From: Pseudomonas sp. MUP55
GTDB lineage: Bacteria > Pseudomonadota > Gammaproteobacteria > Pseudomonadales > Pseudomonadaceae
Assembly: GCF_034043515.1 (NCBI RefSeq)
Contig: NZ_CP138214.1
Coordinates: 3,658,001-3,722,000, forward strand
Length of the DNA: 64,000 bases
Direction of reading: 5' to 3'
Shown here piece by piece: positions 1 to 9,842 of this stretch. Below the pieces are notes generated by a model. That model ran no database searches. It saw only the letters and a program-made list of their open reading frames with translations, and had not been told where the DNA came from. Position 1 is the stretch's first letter. Each line of letters starts with the position of its first letter. The position numbers and the translations under genes were made by a program.

Positions 1-1
1 C

Positions 2-853
2 GGCTTCCAACGCGTCGGCGACCTCGCCTGGGCGGCGGGTGATGCACGCGCCCGCGGCTTTCTGCTGGGCGCCACGGCCGGGCGCACCACCCTGACGGGT
101 GAAGGGTTGCAGCATGACGATGGGCACAGCCATATCCTGGCGTCAGTGATTCCTTGCTGCGTAGCCTACGATCCGACTTTTGCCTACGAGCTGGCGGTGA
201 TTATTCGCGAAGGCATGCGACGCATGTATGTCGAGCAGGAAGACATTTACTACTACATCACTCTGCTCAACGAAAACTACCCGCACCCGGCAATGCGCGA
301 AGGCGTCGAGACGGGCATTCTCAAGGGTATGTATCCGTTGAGTACCCACCACCAATCACGCGTGCAACTGATGGGCAGTGGTTCGATTCTACGTGAAGTG
401 ATCGCCGCAGCCGCGCTGCTTGAGCGGGACTTCGCCGTGCACAGCGATGTCTGGAGCGTCACCAGCCTGACTGAACTGCGCCGCGACGGGCACGCGATGG
501 AACGCTGGAACCTGTTGCATCCGAGCGATGAACCGCGCCTGAGCTATGTGGAACAGTGTCTCGCCGACAAGACCGGACCGGTGGTGGTCGCAACCGACTA
601 CATGAAACTATTCGCCGACCAGATTCGCCCCTTCGTACACGGCCGCCGCTTTGTGGCGCTGGGCACCGATGGTTTCGGGCAGTCGGATACACGCGAAGCG
701 TTGCGCGAGTTTTTTGAAGTGGATCGACATTTCATCGTGCTGGCGGCCCTGAAGGCCTTGGCAGATGACGGCGTGATCGGCCGTGACAAGGTCGTGGACG
801 CCATCAGCCGCTACGGGATCAATGCCGACAAGGCAGATCCCGTAACGGTCTGA
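2..853 (+). CDS. Pyruvate dehydrogenase-type E1 component (AceE/MdeB family), C-terminal part
   Basis: Truncated by the left window edge; the open frame runs from base 2, so an apparent ATG at 107 is internal. The protein matches the C-terminal third of homodimeric thiamine-diphosphate E1 enzymes, which decarboxylate pyruvate or a related 2-oxoacid and pass the acyl group to a lipoyl E2. Visible family stretches are FQRVGDLAWAAGDARARGF, GRTTLTGEGLQHDDGHSH, YYYITLLNENYPHPAM, TDYMKLFADQIRPF and LGTDGFGQSDTRE. Pseudomonads often carry, besides aceE, a paralogue (mdeB-like) acting on 2-oxobutyrate. No aceF E2 follows here and the tail (NADKADPVTV) is not the one I recall for housekeeping AceE, so the paralogue is more likely. 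Substrate cannot be decided from this fragment. Confidence 0.85.
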   Translation, partial: GFQRVGDLAWAAGDARARGFLLGATAGRTTLTGEGLQHDDGHSHILASVIPCCVAYDPTFAYELAVIIREGMRRMYVEQEDIYYYITLLNENYPHPAMREGVETGILKGMYPLSTHHQSRVQLMGSGSILREVIAAAALLERDFAVHSDVWSVTSLTELRRDGHAMERWNLLHPSDEPRLSYVEQCLADKTGPVVVATDYMKLFADQIRPFVHGRRFVALGTDGFGQSDTREALREFFEVDRHFIVLAALKALADDGVIGRDKVVDAISRYGINADKADPVTV

Positions 854-854
854 G

Positions 855-1673
855 CTACTGGGCTGGGGTCGGCAGAGGTGGAATCGCCTCTGTCGGCGCG
901 GGCAGGTTCGGATTGGTCGGCGCAGGCGCGGGTTCTGTTACCGGTGTCGGTGCCGTCTCCGGGACGGGCTCTGCGCTTGGTGCGATGGGTGCGGCTTCGG
1001 GCGGCGGTGCGAGCGGCTGTGCAGCGGAAGGCGTGACAGGCGCTTCCTGAGGCGTGTCGACCTTCTCGGCTGCCGGCGCAGCTTTCTGCTCGGGCATGCC
1101 CAGCTCATCCTTGGGCTTCTCGGGAATATGCGCCGCCTGCTTCACTTCCTGGGGCAGGAACACATCCACCAAGGCAAAGTAACGCTCATAGAATTTGGGC
1201 GCCGAGACGGTCTCGCTCGCCACCTTGACCATCGAGTCATCGGTGGAGCCGATGGGCATCGACACCGAGCCCAATACCCCGACCCCGAGGCTGGCGGAGT
1301 TGTTGACCTTCTTCAGCGCATAGCGGTCCTGCAAGGCGTTGGCGAACATCGTCGAGTGATTGCTGCCTTTGCCATCGGCGGCACACACCACGTTGAAGCT
1401 GATCTGCAGGTGGGTCTCGCCGGTCTGTTGGAAACTCTTGTTGCCGGCCACCAACTTCGGGTCGCTGCTGGTGATGATATAGCCCTGGCTCAGCAGGGCA
1501 CGACGCGCCGCTTCACAGGCCGCCACATCGCTCACCGGGTAATCGCGGGAAAAGGTGCCGGAATCGTCGAAATTCTCATGTTCATAAATAGCGGTCTTGG
1601 GCGACGAGCAACCCGCGGCGCCCGCCAGCACCAGCGCCAACCCTAGGTTTCGCAAGTGAAATGATGTCGACAT
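855..1673 (-). CDS. DUF2242 family lipoprotein
   Basis: Predicted 272-residue lipoprotein: N-terminal signal MSTSFHLRNLGLALVLAGAAGC with lipobox GAAGC, so it is probably anchored by acylated Cys22 in the outer or inner membrane. Residues about 30-190 form the DUF2242-like domain (CEAARRALLSQGYII, SMPIGSTDDSMVKV); the last 80 residues are a low-complexity Pro/Ala/Glu tail, possibly a flexible linker through the periplasm or cell wall. ATG start is preceded by AGGA. The stop lies 1 base from the stop of the upstream convergent E1 gene, so the two genes end tail to tail with no room for a terminator. Molecular function is unknown for the family. Confidence 0.75.
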   Translation of the reverse strand: MSTSFHLRNLGLALVLAGAAGCSSPKTAIYEHENFDDSGTFSRDYPVSDVAACEAARRALLSQGYIITSSDPKLVAGNKSFQQTGETHLQISFNVVCAADGKGSNHSTMFANALQDRYALKKVNNSASLGVGVLGSVSMPIGSTDDSMVKVASETVSAPKFYERYFALVDVFLPQEVKQAAHIPEKPKDELGMPEQKAAPAAEKVDTPQEAPVTPSAAQPLAPPPEAAPIAPSAEPVPETAPTPVTEPAPAPTNPNLPAPTEAIPPLPTPAQ

Positions 1674-1797
1674 CGAAAATCCTGAGAAAAACAGTCCGGG
1701 CGGTATTGTGCAACAGAACGGGGCCTGGGCGCGCGCATTCCTGTCGGTAAAACGTCACAAGCTGATGAGGCTGGCGCTGCGGAACATGACAAGTTTG

Positions 1798-1827
1798 TTT
1801 ACAACTTATTCCCCAACTTCCTATTAT
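1798..1827 (+). promoter_or_regulatory. Candidate sigma-70 promoter of nhaA
   Basis: TTTACA and TATTAT hexamers separated by 18 bases, in an AT-rich patch 79 bases before the nhaA start. Placement and hexamers fit a sigma-70 promoter; no experimental support. Confidence 0.45.
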
Positions 1828-1905
1828 CGCCCTGGGTGCGCTGCTGCATACGGCACAGCGCAGGTTAAAGGATAGCGTTGGTCGGGCCGCCAATGGAGAT
1901 AGGTC

Positions 1906-3249
1906 GTGCCTGATAAACACCCTGCCATCCCCCGCCCTCAGCGTTTGGCCGAGGGCGCACTCTCTGCCCTCGGGCGCTTTTCGGACATTGAAGCCGTCAG
2001 CGGCATCGTCCTGTTATTGGCCGCCATCGTCGCCTTGATCTGGGCCAACAGCCCGGCGGCCGACACCTACGAGCACTTCTGGAATACCCCGCTCACCCTT
2101 GGCCTGGGCGACTACAGCGTCTCGCGCTCCCTGCACTTTCTGGTCAATGACGGCCTGATGACCATCTTCTTCCTGGTGGTAGGCGCGGAGATACGCCAGG
2201 AAATCAAGGACGGCGCCCTCGCCAACCTGAAGCTGGCCACGCTGCCACTGGGCGCTGCGCTGGGTGGCGTACTGATGCCGGCGATCATTTACACCGTGCT
2301 CAACCACGGCACCGCCGCCGCCAGTGGCTGGGCCGTACCCACCGCAACGGACATCGCCTTTGCCGTCGGCGTGCTGGCACTGTTGGGCAGGTCGATTCCC
2401 AGCGGCGTGCGTATCCTGCTGCTGGCCTTGGCGATTATCGATGACATCGTGGCGATCCTGATCATTGCTGTTTTCTTCACCGCCAGCCTTGATTACATGG
2501 GGCTGGTGATCGCCGTTGTCGGGCTGGCACTGGTGCTGGTTTTCCAGCGCATGGGCATCGGCAAGGCCGCTGTCTACCTGCTGCCGGGGGCAATCGTGTG
2601 GTTCGGCCTGCTCAAGACCGGCGTTCATCCAACGCTCGCTGGCGTGATCCTGGGGCTGATGACGCCGGTCAACTCCAAACCCAGCACCGAACGCCCGTTG
2701 GACACTATAGGCCGCACGTTCAACGAATTGATGGAGCGCTTCTCTCAGTCCCATGAAGGCCCAGGCCAAGTCACCCAGCCACTCAAGCAATTACGCGAAG
2801 CGCAGCGGGAAATATTACCGCCAGTGCAGCGGGTCCAATCGGCGTTGCACCCGTGGGTGGCATTCGGCGTAATGCCGCTGTTCGCCCTGGCCAACGCCGG
2901 TGTCAGCCTGAGCGGCTTCAACCTCGACGATCCCCTGCCCCACGGTGTGTTCATGGGCGTCGTCTTTGCCTTGGTGCTGGGCAAACCGTTGGGCGTGATG
3001 CTGGCCAGTGTCACGCTGGTCAAGCTCAACCTCTGTCAGCTGCCCGACGGCGTCACCTGGTCGGGTGTCGGCCTGGTGGGTCTGCTGGCGGGGATTGGCT
3101 TCACCATGTCGATCTTCATCTCGTCCCTGGCGTTCTCCGACCCGACCTTGCTGTCGGCGGCCAAGCTGAGCGTATTGACGGCTTCGACCCTGGCGGCGGT
3201 CGTCGGCCTGACCTGGGGCAAGCTCAAGTTTTCGGCCAGGAAAATCTAA
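1906..3249 (+). CDS. nhaA: Na+/H+ antiporter NhaA
   Basis: Inner-membrane secondary transporter that exchanges cytoplasmic Na+ for periplasmic H+, important for sodium and alkaline pH tolerance. Multiple hydrophobic segments are evident. The paired aspartates of the ion site are present in [13 protein letters not shown], and the family signatures [30 protein letters not shown] and [15 protein letters not shown] are intact. Length is 447 residues, longer than E. coli NhaA (388) because of a hydrophilic insertion at about residues 265-305 ([15 protein letters not shown]) seen in many larger NhaA proteins. Start is GTG at 1906, chosen for the GGAG motif 7 bases upstream. A shared bidirectional terminator separates it from convergent ppiD. 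Confidence 0.93.
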   Translation: MPDKHPAIPRPQRLAEGALSALGRFSDIEAVSGIVLLLAAIVALIWANSPAADTYEHFWNTPLTLGLGDYSVSRSLHFLVNDGLMTIFFLVVGAEIRQEIKDGALANLKLATLPLGAALGGVLMPAIIYTVLNHGTAAASGWAVPTATDIAFAVGVLALLGRSIPSGVRILLLALAIIDDIVAILIIAVFFTASLDYMGLVIAVVGLALVLVFQRMGIGKAAVYLLPGAIVWFGLLKTGVHPTLAGVILGLMTPVNSKPSTERPLDTIGRTFNELMERFSQSHEGPGQVTQPLKQLREAQREILPPVQRVQSALHPWVAFGVMPLFALANAGVSLSGFNLDDPLPHGVFMGVVFALVLGKPLGVMLASVTLVKLNLCQLPDGVTWSGVGLVGLLAGIGFTMSIFISSLAFSDPTLLSAAKLSVLTASTLAAVVGLTWGKLKFSARKI

Positions 3250-3280
3250 GCAAGAGGCGCCGCCGCCTTTGACGCGCGCA

Positions 3281-3318
3281 AAAAAAGACCCCGGCCTCTT
3301 CAGGACGGGGTCTTTTTA
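3281..3318. terminator. Bidirectional terminator between nhaA and ppiD
   Basis: AAAAAAGACCCCG and CGGGGTCTTTTT arms flank a short loop; A-run and T-run on both sides let it end both convergent transcripts. Confidence 0.9.
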
Positions 3319-3330
3319 TTCAGGCCGACA

Positions 3331-5205
3331 TCAGAACTTCTTGATGTCTGCCTGGGTTTCCAGCTGCTTGCGGTAGGCTGCAAAGTCTTGCTGGCCAATA
3401 CGCGAAGCAAGGGCGCGACGGTATTGCGCCTTTTCTTCGTCCGTAGGCGCAGCCGCTTCATTGACGCCGTTCAAGCGCACGATCACCAGGCTGCCATCGC
3501 GCAGAGCGACGGTGGTGAAGGTCGGCTTGTCCTTCGCCGCAGGCTTGGGCATGCGGAACAGTGCTTGCAGCACGGCAGGATCGATCCCTTCCTGGCCACG
3601 GGTAGCGGCTTCGGTGACCTTCCAGGCCTGGCCATCAATCGGCTGGTTCAGCGCGGTCTTGCCATCACGCAGGCTGGCGATCAACTCGTCGGCATGGGTT
3701 TTGGCGGCGGCGCTGGCACGCTCCTTGGTCATCTGTGCGCGAATCGGCGCAGCAACCTGTTCCAGCGGCAGCTGGGCAGGTTTGCGGTGCTCTTTGGCAC
3801 GCAGCACGATGATGGTTTCCGGGTCCAGCTCGATGGCGGTGCTGTTGGCACCTTCATCCAGCACTTCCGGGCTGAACGCGGCGGTGACCACGGCACGGTT
3901 GGCCGCGACGCCTTCGCCACCTTCACGGCCGAACGGCGCGGAAGTGTGCACGGTCAGCTTCAGATCGGACGCCGGCTGGGCCAGGTCGGAGGCTTCGAAT
4001 GCCGCATCTTCCAATTGCTTGGTCGCTTCGACAAAGCGCTGTTCAACCTGCTGGGTCTTGAGTTCGCGGGTCAGCTTGTCTTTCAGGCTGGCGAACGATG
4101 GCACTTGTGGTGCCTCAACGCCCAGCAGCTTGATCAAGTGCCAACCGAACGTGGTGCGCACCGGCACCGACACCTGATCCTGCTTCAAGCCGTACAGAGC
4201 CGTCTCGAAGTCCGGATCGTAGACGCCAGGACCGGCAAAGCCCAGATCGCCACCGTTATTGGCCGAACCTGGATCCTGAGAGAACTCCTTGGCCAGCGCT
4301 TCAAACTTTTCGCCCTTGGCCAGGCGCGCCTGGATGTCTTCGATCTTGGCCTTGGCTTGCGCCTCGGTGACCTTGTCGTTGACCTCGATCAGAATGTGCG
4401 CGGCGCGACGCTGCTCAGCGAGGTTGGCGGTTTCTTTCTCGTAGGCAGCCTGCAGCTCATCGTCCTTGACGGTGACTTGGTCGAAGAACGACGACTTCTT
4501 CAGCTCCAGGTAGTCGATGACGACCTGGTCAGGGGTCATGAACTCCTTGGCATGCTGGTCGTAGTAGGCCTTGACTTCGTCATCGGTGAGTTTTACCGCT
4601 GCCGGGTCAGCCTTGATGTTGACGGTGGCGAAATCGCGGGTCTGTTTTTCCAGACGGGCGAATGCGAGCACCTCGGCGTCGGTCACGAAACCACTGCCGG
4701 CGATGCCTGCGCGGACCTGGCCGATCAGCATTTCCTGGGTCAGCATCTGACGGAATTGCAGGCGGCTATAGCCCAGTTGGCGGATCACCTGGTCAAAGCG
4801 TTCAGTGTTGAACTTGCCGTCCACCTGGAATTCCGGCGTCTGCAGGATCACCTGGTCCAGTGCCGCTTCCGAGAAGCCGAACTTGGAGTCAGCAGCGCCT
4901 TGCAGCAGCAGCTTGCGATCGATCAGGCCCTTGAGGGCCGCGTCGCGCAGCAGTTTTTCGTCCAGCAGCGAAGCATCGAAATCCTTGCCCAGTTGTTGCA
5001 TCAGCTGGCGCCGTTGCATATCAACGGCCTGGCTCAACTCGGTCTGGGTGATTTCCTCACCGTTGACCTTGGCCACGTCCTGCTTGTTATTACCCGAAGC
5101 CTGGAAAATAGCCTCGATACCGGTGAACGCCATCAATGCGACGATGATCCCGATAATGGTCTTGGCAATCCAGCCTTGTGAATTGTCCCTGATATTTTGC
5201 AGCAT
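3331..5205 (-). CDS. ppiD: Periplasmic folding chaperone / peptidyl-prolyl isomerase PpiD
   Basis: 624-residue membrane-anchored foldase: cytoplasmic start MLQNIRDNSQGWIAK, one transmembrane helix at about residues 15-35 (TIIGIIVALMAFTGIEAIF), then periplasmic SurA-N-like and parvulin domains. The parvulin (PpiC) domain spans about residues 265-360, with AAHILIEV, FEALAKEFSQDPGSANNGGDLG and FGWHLIKLLG. PpiD sits at the Sec translocon exit and assists emerging envelope proteins. It follows lon-hupB as in other pseudomonads and enterobacteria. An apparent long open frame on the opposite strand (3388-5181) is its antisense shadow. Confidence 0.95.
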   Translation of the reverse strand: MLQNIRDNSQGWIAKTIIGIIVALMAFTGIEAIFQASGNNKQDVAKVNGEEITQTELSQAVDMQRRQLMQQLGKDFDASLLDEKLLRDAALKGLIDRKLLLQGAADSKFGFSEAALDQVILQTPEFQVDGKFNTERFDQVIRQLGYSRLQFRQMLTQEMLIGQVRAGIAGSGFVTDAEVLAFARLEKQTRDFATVNIKADPAAVKLTDDEVKAYYDQHAKEFMTPDQVVIDYLELKKSSFFDQVTVKDDELQAAYEKETANLAEQRRAAHILIEVNDKVTEAQAKAKIEDIQARLAKGEKFEALAKEFSQDPGSANNGGDLGFAGPGVYDPDFETALYGLKQDQVSVPVRTTFGWHLIKLLGVEAPQVPSFASLKDKLTRELKTQQVEQRFVEATKQLEDAAFEASDLAQPASDLKLTVHTSAPFGREGGEGVAANRAVVTAAFSPEVLDEGANSTAIELDPETIIVLRAKEHRKPAQLPLEQVAAPIRAQMTKERASAAAKTHADELIASLRDGKTALNQPIDGQAWKVTEAATRGQEGIDPAVLQALFRMPKPAAKDKPTFTTVALRDGSLVIVRLNGVNEAAAPTDEEKAQYRRALASRIGQQDFAAYRKQLETQADIKKF

Positions 5206-5270
5206 GCGTCCCCCAGAAACGGTTGAACATCAAAAATAGGCAACCGTGGAGCGTGGGTAGAATCCGGATA

Positions 5271-5299
5271 GAAGAAAGGCGCATCCGAGGATGCGCCTT
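5271..5299 (-). terminator. Rho-independent terminator downstream of the tRNA-like element / hupB
   Basis: On the minus strand a perfect 10-bp stem (AAGGCGCATC / GATGCGCCTT) with CGAG loop is followed by TTTCTTC. It lies 9 bases after the CCA end of the tRNA-Asp-like element, ending that transcript before ppiD. Confidence 0.8.
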
Positions 5300-5307
5300 C
5301 TCGTAAC

Positions 5308-5383
5308 TGGCGGAGCGGACGGGGGTTTGAACTCTGACCCCCGGCGTGGCGACCCCATGGATACGTGGGTCGGCTACCGCTCC
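5308..5383 (-). pseudogene. Degenerate tRNA-Asp-like element with intact acceptor stem and CCA
   Basis: The minus strand reads GGAGCGGTAG at the 5' end, CACGCCGGGGGTC in the middle and CCGTCCGCTCCGCCA at the 3' end, all identical to bacterial tRNA-Asp(GTC) as I recall it, and its 76 nt nearly equal the normal 77. The region that should form the D arm and the 5' half of the anticodon arm is unrelated. The T stem has two mismatches but keeps TTCAAAC as loop, and the GTC anticodon is gone (TCGCCAC in its place). It therefore cannot be an ordinary tRNA-Asp. Alternative stems exist: GACCC with GGGTC, and CGGGGGT with ACCCCCG, beneath the 7-bp acceptor. It is cotranscribed or sits just downstream of hupB and has its own terminator. 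It is either a decayed tRNA or a tRNA-derived structured RNA. Confidence 0.7.
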
Positions 5384-5436
5384 GCTGCCAGGCCAGACCT
5401 GCGTCTGACCCGGGTAAGCAAAGGCTAGATCGAAGC

Positions 5437-5709
5437 TTAGTTAACGGCTTCTTTCAGGGCTTTACCGGCTTTGAAACCTGGTTTCTTGGCAGCAGCGATT
5501 TGCAGTGCTTTGCCGGTCTGTGGGTTACGGCCAGTGCGAGCTGGGCGGTCAGTCACAGAGAAAGTACCGAAGCCTACCAGTACCACGGAGTCGCCGGCCT
5601 TCAGAGCGCCAGTGACGGATTCGATTACTGCGTCCAGCGCACGGCCGGCAGCAGCTTTCGGGATATCAGCGGATGCAGCGATAGCATCAATCAGTTCCGA
5701 CTTGTTCAC
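5437..5709 (-). CDS. hupB: DNA-binding protein HU-beta
   Basis: 90-residue histone-like nucleoid protein that dimerises and bends DNA. The typical HU fold is visible: N-terminal helices [18 protein letters not shown], the GFGTFSV strand turn, and the beta-ribbon arm R-x-GRNPQTG with the conserved Pro that intercalates in DNA. Length is the usual one. It lies downstream of lon in the conserved lon-hupB-ppiD order, with its own 150-bp upstream region. Confidence 0.97.
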   Translation of the reverse strand: MNKSELIDAIAASADIPKAAAGRALDAVIESVTGALKAGDSVVLVGFGTFSVTDRPARTGRNPQTGKALQIAAAKKPGFKAGKALKEAVN

Positions 5710-5836
5710 TCTAAGTCCCCTTATATATCTATGAGTATGATTCTAAGTTTTTTTGGTAAAAAGCAAAAACCAGTGCTGAATGGCCTACAGACACTTAAGA
5801 GCCGCTTTATAACAAGGGCTCTAAAAAGCTGTCAAG

Positions 5837-5853
5837 GAAGCCCCCCAGGCTTC
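5837..5853 (-). terminator. Weak hairpin downstream of lon
   Basis: GAAGCC / GGCTTC 6-bp stem starting 7 bases after the lon stop; on the minus strand it is followed by CTTGACAGCTTTTTAG, so the T-run is offset. Possible attenuator between lon and hupB rather than a strong terminator. Confidence 0.4.
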
Positions 5854-5859
5854 AACACA

Positions 5860-8256
5860 TTAATGCGTGCTAATTCTTTCCTTGGAATCCGACTCGCGTT
5901 TCTCGTCCTTCGCGACTATCTCCGGAGCCACATCCGGCAAGGGCTCCGGCGCGTATTGCAGCGCAATTTGCAGGACTTCGTCAATCCATTTAACCGGTTT
6001 AATCTGAAGATCCTGCTTGATATTGTCAGGAATTTCCTTCAAGTCGCGGACATTCTCTTCAGGAATGATCACGGTCTTGATTCCACCCCGGTGTGCCGCG
6101 AGCAATTTCTCTTTCAAACCGCCGATGGCCAATACCTGACCGCGCAGGGTAATTTCCCCGGTCATCGCTACATCGGCACGCACCGGAATGCCAGTCAATG
6201 CCGACACCAGAGCCGTGCACATGCCTACACCCGCGCTCGGGCCGTCCTTCGGGGTCGCCCCTTCCGGCATGTGGATGTGGGTATCGTGCTTCTCGTGGAA
6301 GTCCAGGGGAATCCCCAGGCTCTTGGCGCGGCTGCGCACCACGGTCTGCGCGGCGGTGATCGATTCGACCATCACATCACCGAGGGAGCCGGTCTTGATC
6401 AACTGGCCCTTGCCCGGGATCACGGCCGCTTCGATGGTCAGCAACTCGCCGCCCACCTGGGTCCACGCCAGGCCAGTCACCTGCCCTACCTGGTCCTGCT
6501 GCTCGGCCAGGCCGTAGCGGAATTTACGCACGCCCAGGAAATGCTCCAGAGAGTCGGCAGTCACCTTCACCGAGAAGCGTTTTTCCAGCGCATGCTCTTT
6601 GACCGCCTTGCGGCAGATCTTCGCGATCTGACGCTCAAGCCCACGTACACCGGCCTCGCGGGTGTAATAACGCACGATGTCACGGATCGCTTCGACTTCA
6701 AATTCGATCTCGCCTTTCTTCAGGCCGTTGGCCGAAGTCTGCTTGGGCGCGAGGTATTTGACGGCAATGTTGATCTTCTCGTCTTCGGTGTAACCCGGCA
6801 GACGAATCACCTCCATCCGGTCCAGCAACGCTGGCGGGATGTTCATGGAGTTGGAGGTGCACAGGAACATGACGTCGGAAAGGTCGTAATCGACTTCCAG
6901 ATAATGGTCGTTGAAGTTGTGGTTCTGCTCGGGATCGAGCACCTCGAGCAGCGCCGACGCCGGGTCGCCACGCATGTCGCTGCCCATCTTGTCGATTTCA
7001 TCGAGCAGGAACAGCGGGTTGCGCACGCCCACTTTCGTCATCTTTTGAATCAATCTTCCTGGCATCGAACCGATGTAGGTCCGGCGATGGCCGCGGATTT
7101 CAGCTTCGTCACGCACGCCGCCAAGGGCCATGCGCACGAACTTGCGGTTGGTGGCACTGGCAATCGACTCCGCCAGGGAGGTTTTACCCACACCAGGAGG
7201 ACCGACCAGGCACAACACCGGACCGCGAATTTTCTTCACGCGCTTTTGCACGGCGAGGTATTCGAGGATACGTTCCTTGACCTCTTCGAGGCCGTAGTGG
7301 TCGGCATCGAGGATTTCTTCAGCGCGGGTCAGGTCCAGGCGCACCTTGGTCTGGGCCTTCCACGGCACTTGCACCAGCCAGTCGATGTAGGAGCGAACCA
7401 CGGTGGCTTCGGCCGACATCGGCGACATTTGCTTGAGCTTGTTCAGCTCGGCTGTTGCCTTGGTCAGGGCGTCTTTTGGCAGGCCGGCGGCATCGATACG
7501 CTTTTTCAGCTCTTCGATTTCGTTGTGGCCTTCCTCGCCATCGCCGAGTTCTTTCTGAATGGCCTTCATCTGCTCATTCAAGTAGTACTCGCGCTGGCTG
7601 CGCTCCATTTGTTTCTTCACGCGACCACGAATGCGCTTCTCGACCTGCAGCAGGTCGATTTCGCCATCCAGCAGTGCCAGCACATGCTCGACACGCGCCG
7701 ACAAGTCGATGATCTCGAGGATGTCCTGCTTCTGCTCGATTTTCAGCGCCATGTGCGCCGCCATGGTGTCGACCAGACGGCTCGGCTCATCGATGCTGTT
7801 GAGGGACGACAGCACCTCAGCCGGGACTTTCTTGCCCAGCTGCACATACTGCTCGAACTGCGAAAGCAGGCTGCGCACGAACACTTCGGATTCACGCTCA
7901 GGGGCTTCGACTTCGTCGATCAGCGCCACTTCGGCGCGCAGGTGGCCGTCCACCTCCATGAAACGCTCTACTGCACCGCGCTGCTCGCCTTCCACCAGGA
8001 CCTTGACGGTGCCGTCGGGCAGCTTGAGCAATTGCAGGACAGTGGCGACGGTGCCGACGCGATACAGGGCGTCTTCGCCTGGATCATCATCAGCAGGATT
8101 CTTCTGGGCCAACAGCAGGATCTGCTTGTCGCCCGTCATCGCGGCCTCGAGGGCTTCGATAGACTTCTCGCGCCCCACGAACAGCGGGATAACCATGTGC
8201 GGATAGACGACGACATCACGCAACGGCAGGAGAGGCAATTCGCTGGTTGTCTTCAT
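5860..8256 (-). CDS. lon: ATP-dependent protease Lon (LonA)
   Basis: 798-residue cytoplasmic AAA+ serine protease that degrades misfolded and regulatory proteins. Order of domains: LonN substrate-binding domain ([20 protein letters not shown] at the start), coiled-coil region around residues 200-270, AAA+ module with Walker [10 protein letters not shown] and Walker [11 protein letters not shown], and the C-terminal protease domain with the catalytic Ser in [15 protein letters not shown] and the catalytic Lys in [13 protein letters not shown]. The ATG at 8256 is chosen although the frame is open 28 codons further upstream, because the usual LonA start motif begins here and GAGGCG precedes it. 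A sigma-32-type promoter lies just upstream. Confidence 0.97.
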   Translation of the reverse strand: MKTTSELPLLPLRDVVVYPHMVIPLFVGREKSIEALEAAMTGDKQILLLAQKNPADDDPGEDALYRVGTVATVLQLLKLPDGTVKVLVEGEQRGAVERFMEVDGHLRAEVALIDEVEAPERESEVFVRSLLSQFEQYVQLGKKVPAEVLSSLNSIDEPSRLVDTMAAHMALKIEQKQDILEIIDLSARVEHVLALLDGEIDLLQVEKRIRGRVKKQMERSQREYYLNEQMKAIQKELGDGEEGHNEIEELKKRIDAAGLPKDALTKATAELNKLKQMSPMSAEATVVRSYIDWLVQVPWKAQTKVRLDLTRAEEILDADHYGLEEVKERILEYLAVQKRVKKIRGPVLCLVGPPGVGKTSLAESIASATNRKFVRMALGGVRDEAEIRGHRRTYIGSMPGRLIQKMTKVGVRNPLFLLDEIDKMGSDMRGDPASALLEVLDPEQNHNFNDHYLEVDYDLSDVMFLCTSNSMNIPPALLDRMEVIRLPGYTEDEKINIAVKYLAPKQTSANGLKKGEIEFEVEAIRDIVRYYTREAGVRGLERQIAKICRKAVKEHALEKRFSVKVTADSLEHFLGVRKFRYGLAEQQDQVGQVTGLAWTQVGGELLTIEAAVIPGKGQLIKTGSLGDVMVESITAAQTVVRSRAKSLGIPLDFHEKHDTHIHMPEGATPKDGPSAGVGMCTALVSALTGIPVRADVAMTGEITLRGQVLAIGGLKEKLLAAHRGGIKTVIIPEENVRDLKEIPDNIKQDLQIKPVKWIDEVLQIALQYAPEPLPDVAPEIVAKDEKRESDSKERISTH

Positions 8257-8296
8257 GATTTCGCCTCTATGACAGTTGAAAAATAAGCTTGAAACC

Positions 8297-8327
8297 AAGA
8301 TGGGGGTTGCATGCAAAAAAAACAAGC
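8297..8327 (-). promoter_or_regulatory. Candidate sigma-32 (RpoH) heat-shock promoter of lon
   Basis: Minus strand shows GCTTGTT, then a T-rich spacer, then CCCCCATCTT, close to the RpoH consensus CTTGAA - N13-15 - CCCCATnT. The downstream lon gene is a classic RpoH target. The -35 element lacks the two As, so strength is uncertain. Confidence 0.6.
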
Positions 8328-8392
8328 TCAATGCCAGCACTTAAACGCATGAATAAACGCGATTTAATCTGTCATCCCGTAAAAACGCCCCC

Positions 8393-8422
8393 AAAAAACA
8401 AGGGGCCCCGAAAGGCCCCTTG
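8393..8422 (-). terminator. Terminator downstream of clpX
   Basis: Stem CAAGGGGCC / GGCCCCTTG with a short loop, followed on the minus strand by TTTTTT. It isolates clpX from lon. Confidence 0.9.
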
Positions 8423-8446
8423 CTTGTACCGCCACTGCAAAGACGC

Positions 8447-9730
8447 TTAGGCGTCAGGTGCAGCCTTGGCCGTCGGCTCACTGTTTTCGTAGATATACAG
8501 TGGCTTGGACTTGCCTTCGATAACGCTTTCGTCGATCACCACTTTACTCACCTCGGACTGCGAGGGGATTTCGTACATGGTGTCGAGCAATACGCCTTCG
8601 AGGATCGAGCGCAGACCACGTGCACCGGTCTTGCGCTCCAGTGCCCGCTTGGCCACTGACTTGAGCGCGTCGGTACGGAACTCGAGGTCCACACCTTCCA
8701 TCTCGAACAGCTTGGCGTACTGCTTGGTCAGGGCGTTTTTCGGCTCGGTGAGGATCTGAATCAGAGCCGCCTCATCCAGCTCGTCCAGCGTGGCCAGGAC
8801 CGGCAGACGACCCACGAATTCCGGGATCAGGCCGAACTTGACCAAATCGTCAGGCTCAACTTCACGCAGGGACTCGCCAACCTTCTTGCCTTCTTCCTTG
8901 CTACGCACTTCCGCGCCGAAACCGATGCCGCCGCGGGTGGAACGCTGCTGAATAACCTTTTCCAGGCCGGAGAACGCACCGCCACAGATAAACAGGATGT
9001 TACGCGTATCGACCTGCAGGAATTCCTGCTGCGGGTGCTTACGGCCGCCTTGCGGTGGTACCGAAGCGACCGTGCCTTCGATCAGCTTCAACAGAGCCTG
9101 CTGTACGCCTTCACCGGATACGTCCCGAGTGATCGACGGGTTGTCCGACTTGCGCGAAATCTTGTCGATTTCGTCGATGTAGACAATACCCATCTGGGCC
9201 TTCTCTACGTCGTAGTCGCACTTCTGCAGCAGTTTCTGAATGATGTTCTCGACGTCTTCGCCCACATAGCCAGCCTCGGTGAGGGTGGTAGCGTCGGCGA
9301 TGGTGAACGGAACGTTCAGCAGGCGAGCGAGGGTTTCCGCAAGCAGGGTTTTACCCGAGCCTGTAGGACCGATCAGCAGGATATTACTCTTGCCGAGTTC
9401 GACTTCGTCGCCTTTCTTGTCACGCTGGTTCAAGCGCTTGTAGTGGTTGTACACCGCTACGGCCAGAACCTTCTTTGCACGCTCCTGACCAATCACATAC
9501 TGATCAAGGATGCCGCTGATTTCTTTCGGCGATGGGAGTTTGTGCGCACTGCTCTCGGCCTGGGCTTCCTGCACCTCCTCGCGGATGATGTCATTGCACA
9601 GGTCGACGCATTCGTCGCAGATAAACACCGAGGGGCCGGCAATCAATTTGCGTACTTCATGCTGGCTTTTGCCACAGAAGGAGCAATAGAGCAGCTTGCC
9701 GTTGTCCTCGCCGTTGCGGGTGTCAGTCAT
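8447..9730 (-). CDS. clpX: ATP-dependent Clp protease ATP-binding subunit ClpX
   Basis: 427-residue AAA+ unfoldase that feeds tagged substrates to ClpP. N-terminal C4 zinc domain is complete ([10 protein letters not shown] ... ICDECVDLC, about residues 15-42). AAA+ core has Walker [16 protein letters not shown], Walker [14 protein letters not shown] and sensor/arginine-finger regions; the ClpP-docking IGF-type loop appears as GIGFGAEV. The ATG at 9730 gives the family N-terminus [16 protein letters not shown]; the longer frame adds 11 unsupported residues. It is downstream of clpP on the same strand, separated by 112 bp. Confidence 0.97.
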   Translation of the reverse strand: MTDTRNGEDNGKLLYCSFCGKSQHEVRKLIAGPSVFICDECVDLCNDIIREEVQEAQAESSAHKLPSPKEISGILDQYVIGQERAKKVLAVAVYNHYKRLNQRDKKGDEVELGKSNILLIGPTGSGKTLLAETLARLLNVPFTIADATTLTEAGYVGEDVENIIQKLLQKCDYDVEKAQMGIVYIDEIDKISRKSDNPSITRDVSGEGVQQALLKLIEGTVASVPPQGGRKHPQQEFLQVDTRNILFICGGAFSGLEKVIQQRSTRGGIGFGAEVRSKEEGKKVGESLREVEPDDLVKFGLIPEFVGRLPVLATLDELDEAALIQILTEPKNALTKQYAKLFEMEGVDLEFRTDALKSVAKRALERKTGARGLRSILEGVLLDTMYEIPSQSEVSKVVIDESVIEGKSKPLYIYENSEPTAKAAPDA

Positions 9731-9842
9731 TCGTTCGATCCAAATCCGATAGGCTTGCAACACAAGATGAAGGCTTATGCGGGCTTTTTCAAGCCCGCCA
9801 GTGGTCGGACATGCCGACCAGCCCTATTTTGAGCGGCTTATA

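Noticed and set aside
5308..5383. Functional tRNA-Asp
   Set aside because: Anticodon loop and D arm are missing and the T stem has two mismatches, so it cannot read Asp codons.
5308..5390. tRNA-like gene on the plus strand at the same place
   Set aside because: The plus strand also ends in CCA, but similarity to tRNA-Asp and the terminator both point to the minus strand.
5365..8286. 973-residue plus-strand open frame across lon
   Set aside because: It is the antisense of intact lon with no family motifs; high GC makes long antisense frames common here.
8257..8340. Lon start 28 codons upstream
   Set aside because: The extra residues match no Lon family sequence and overlap the promoter; the ATG at 8256 has a ribosome site.
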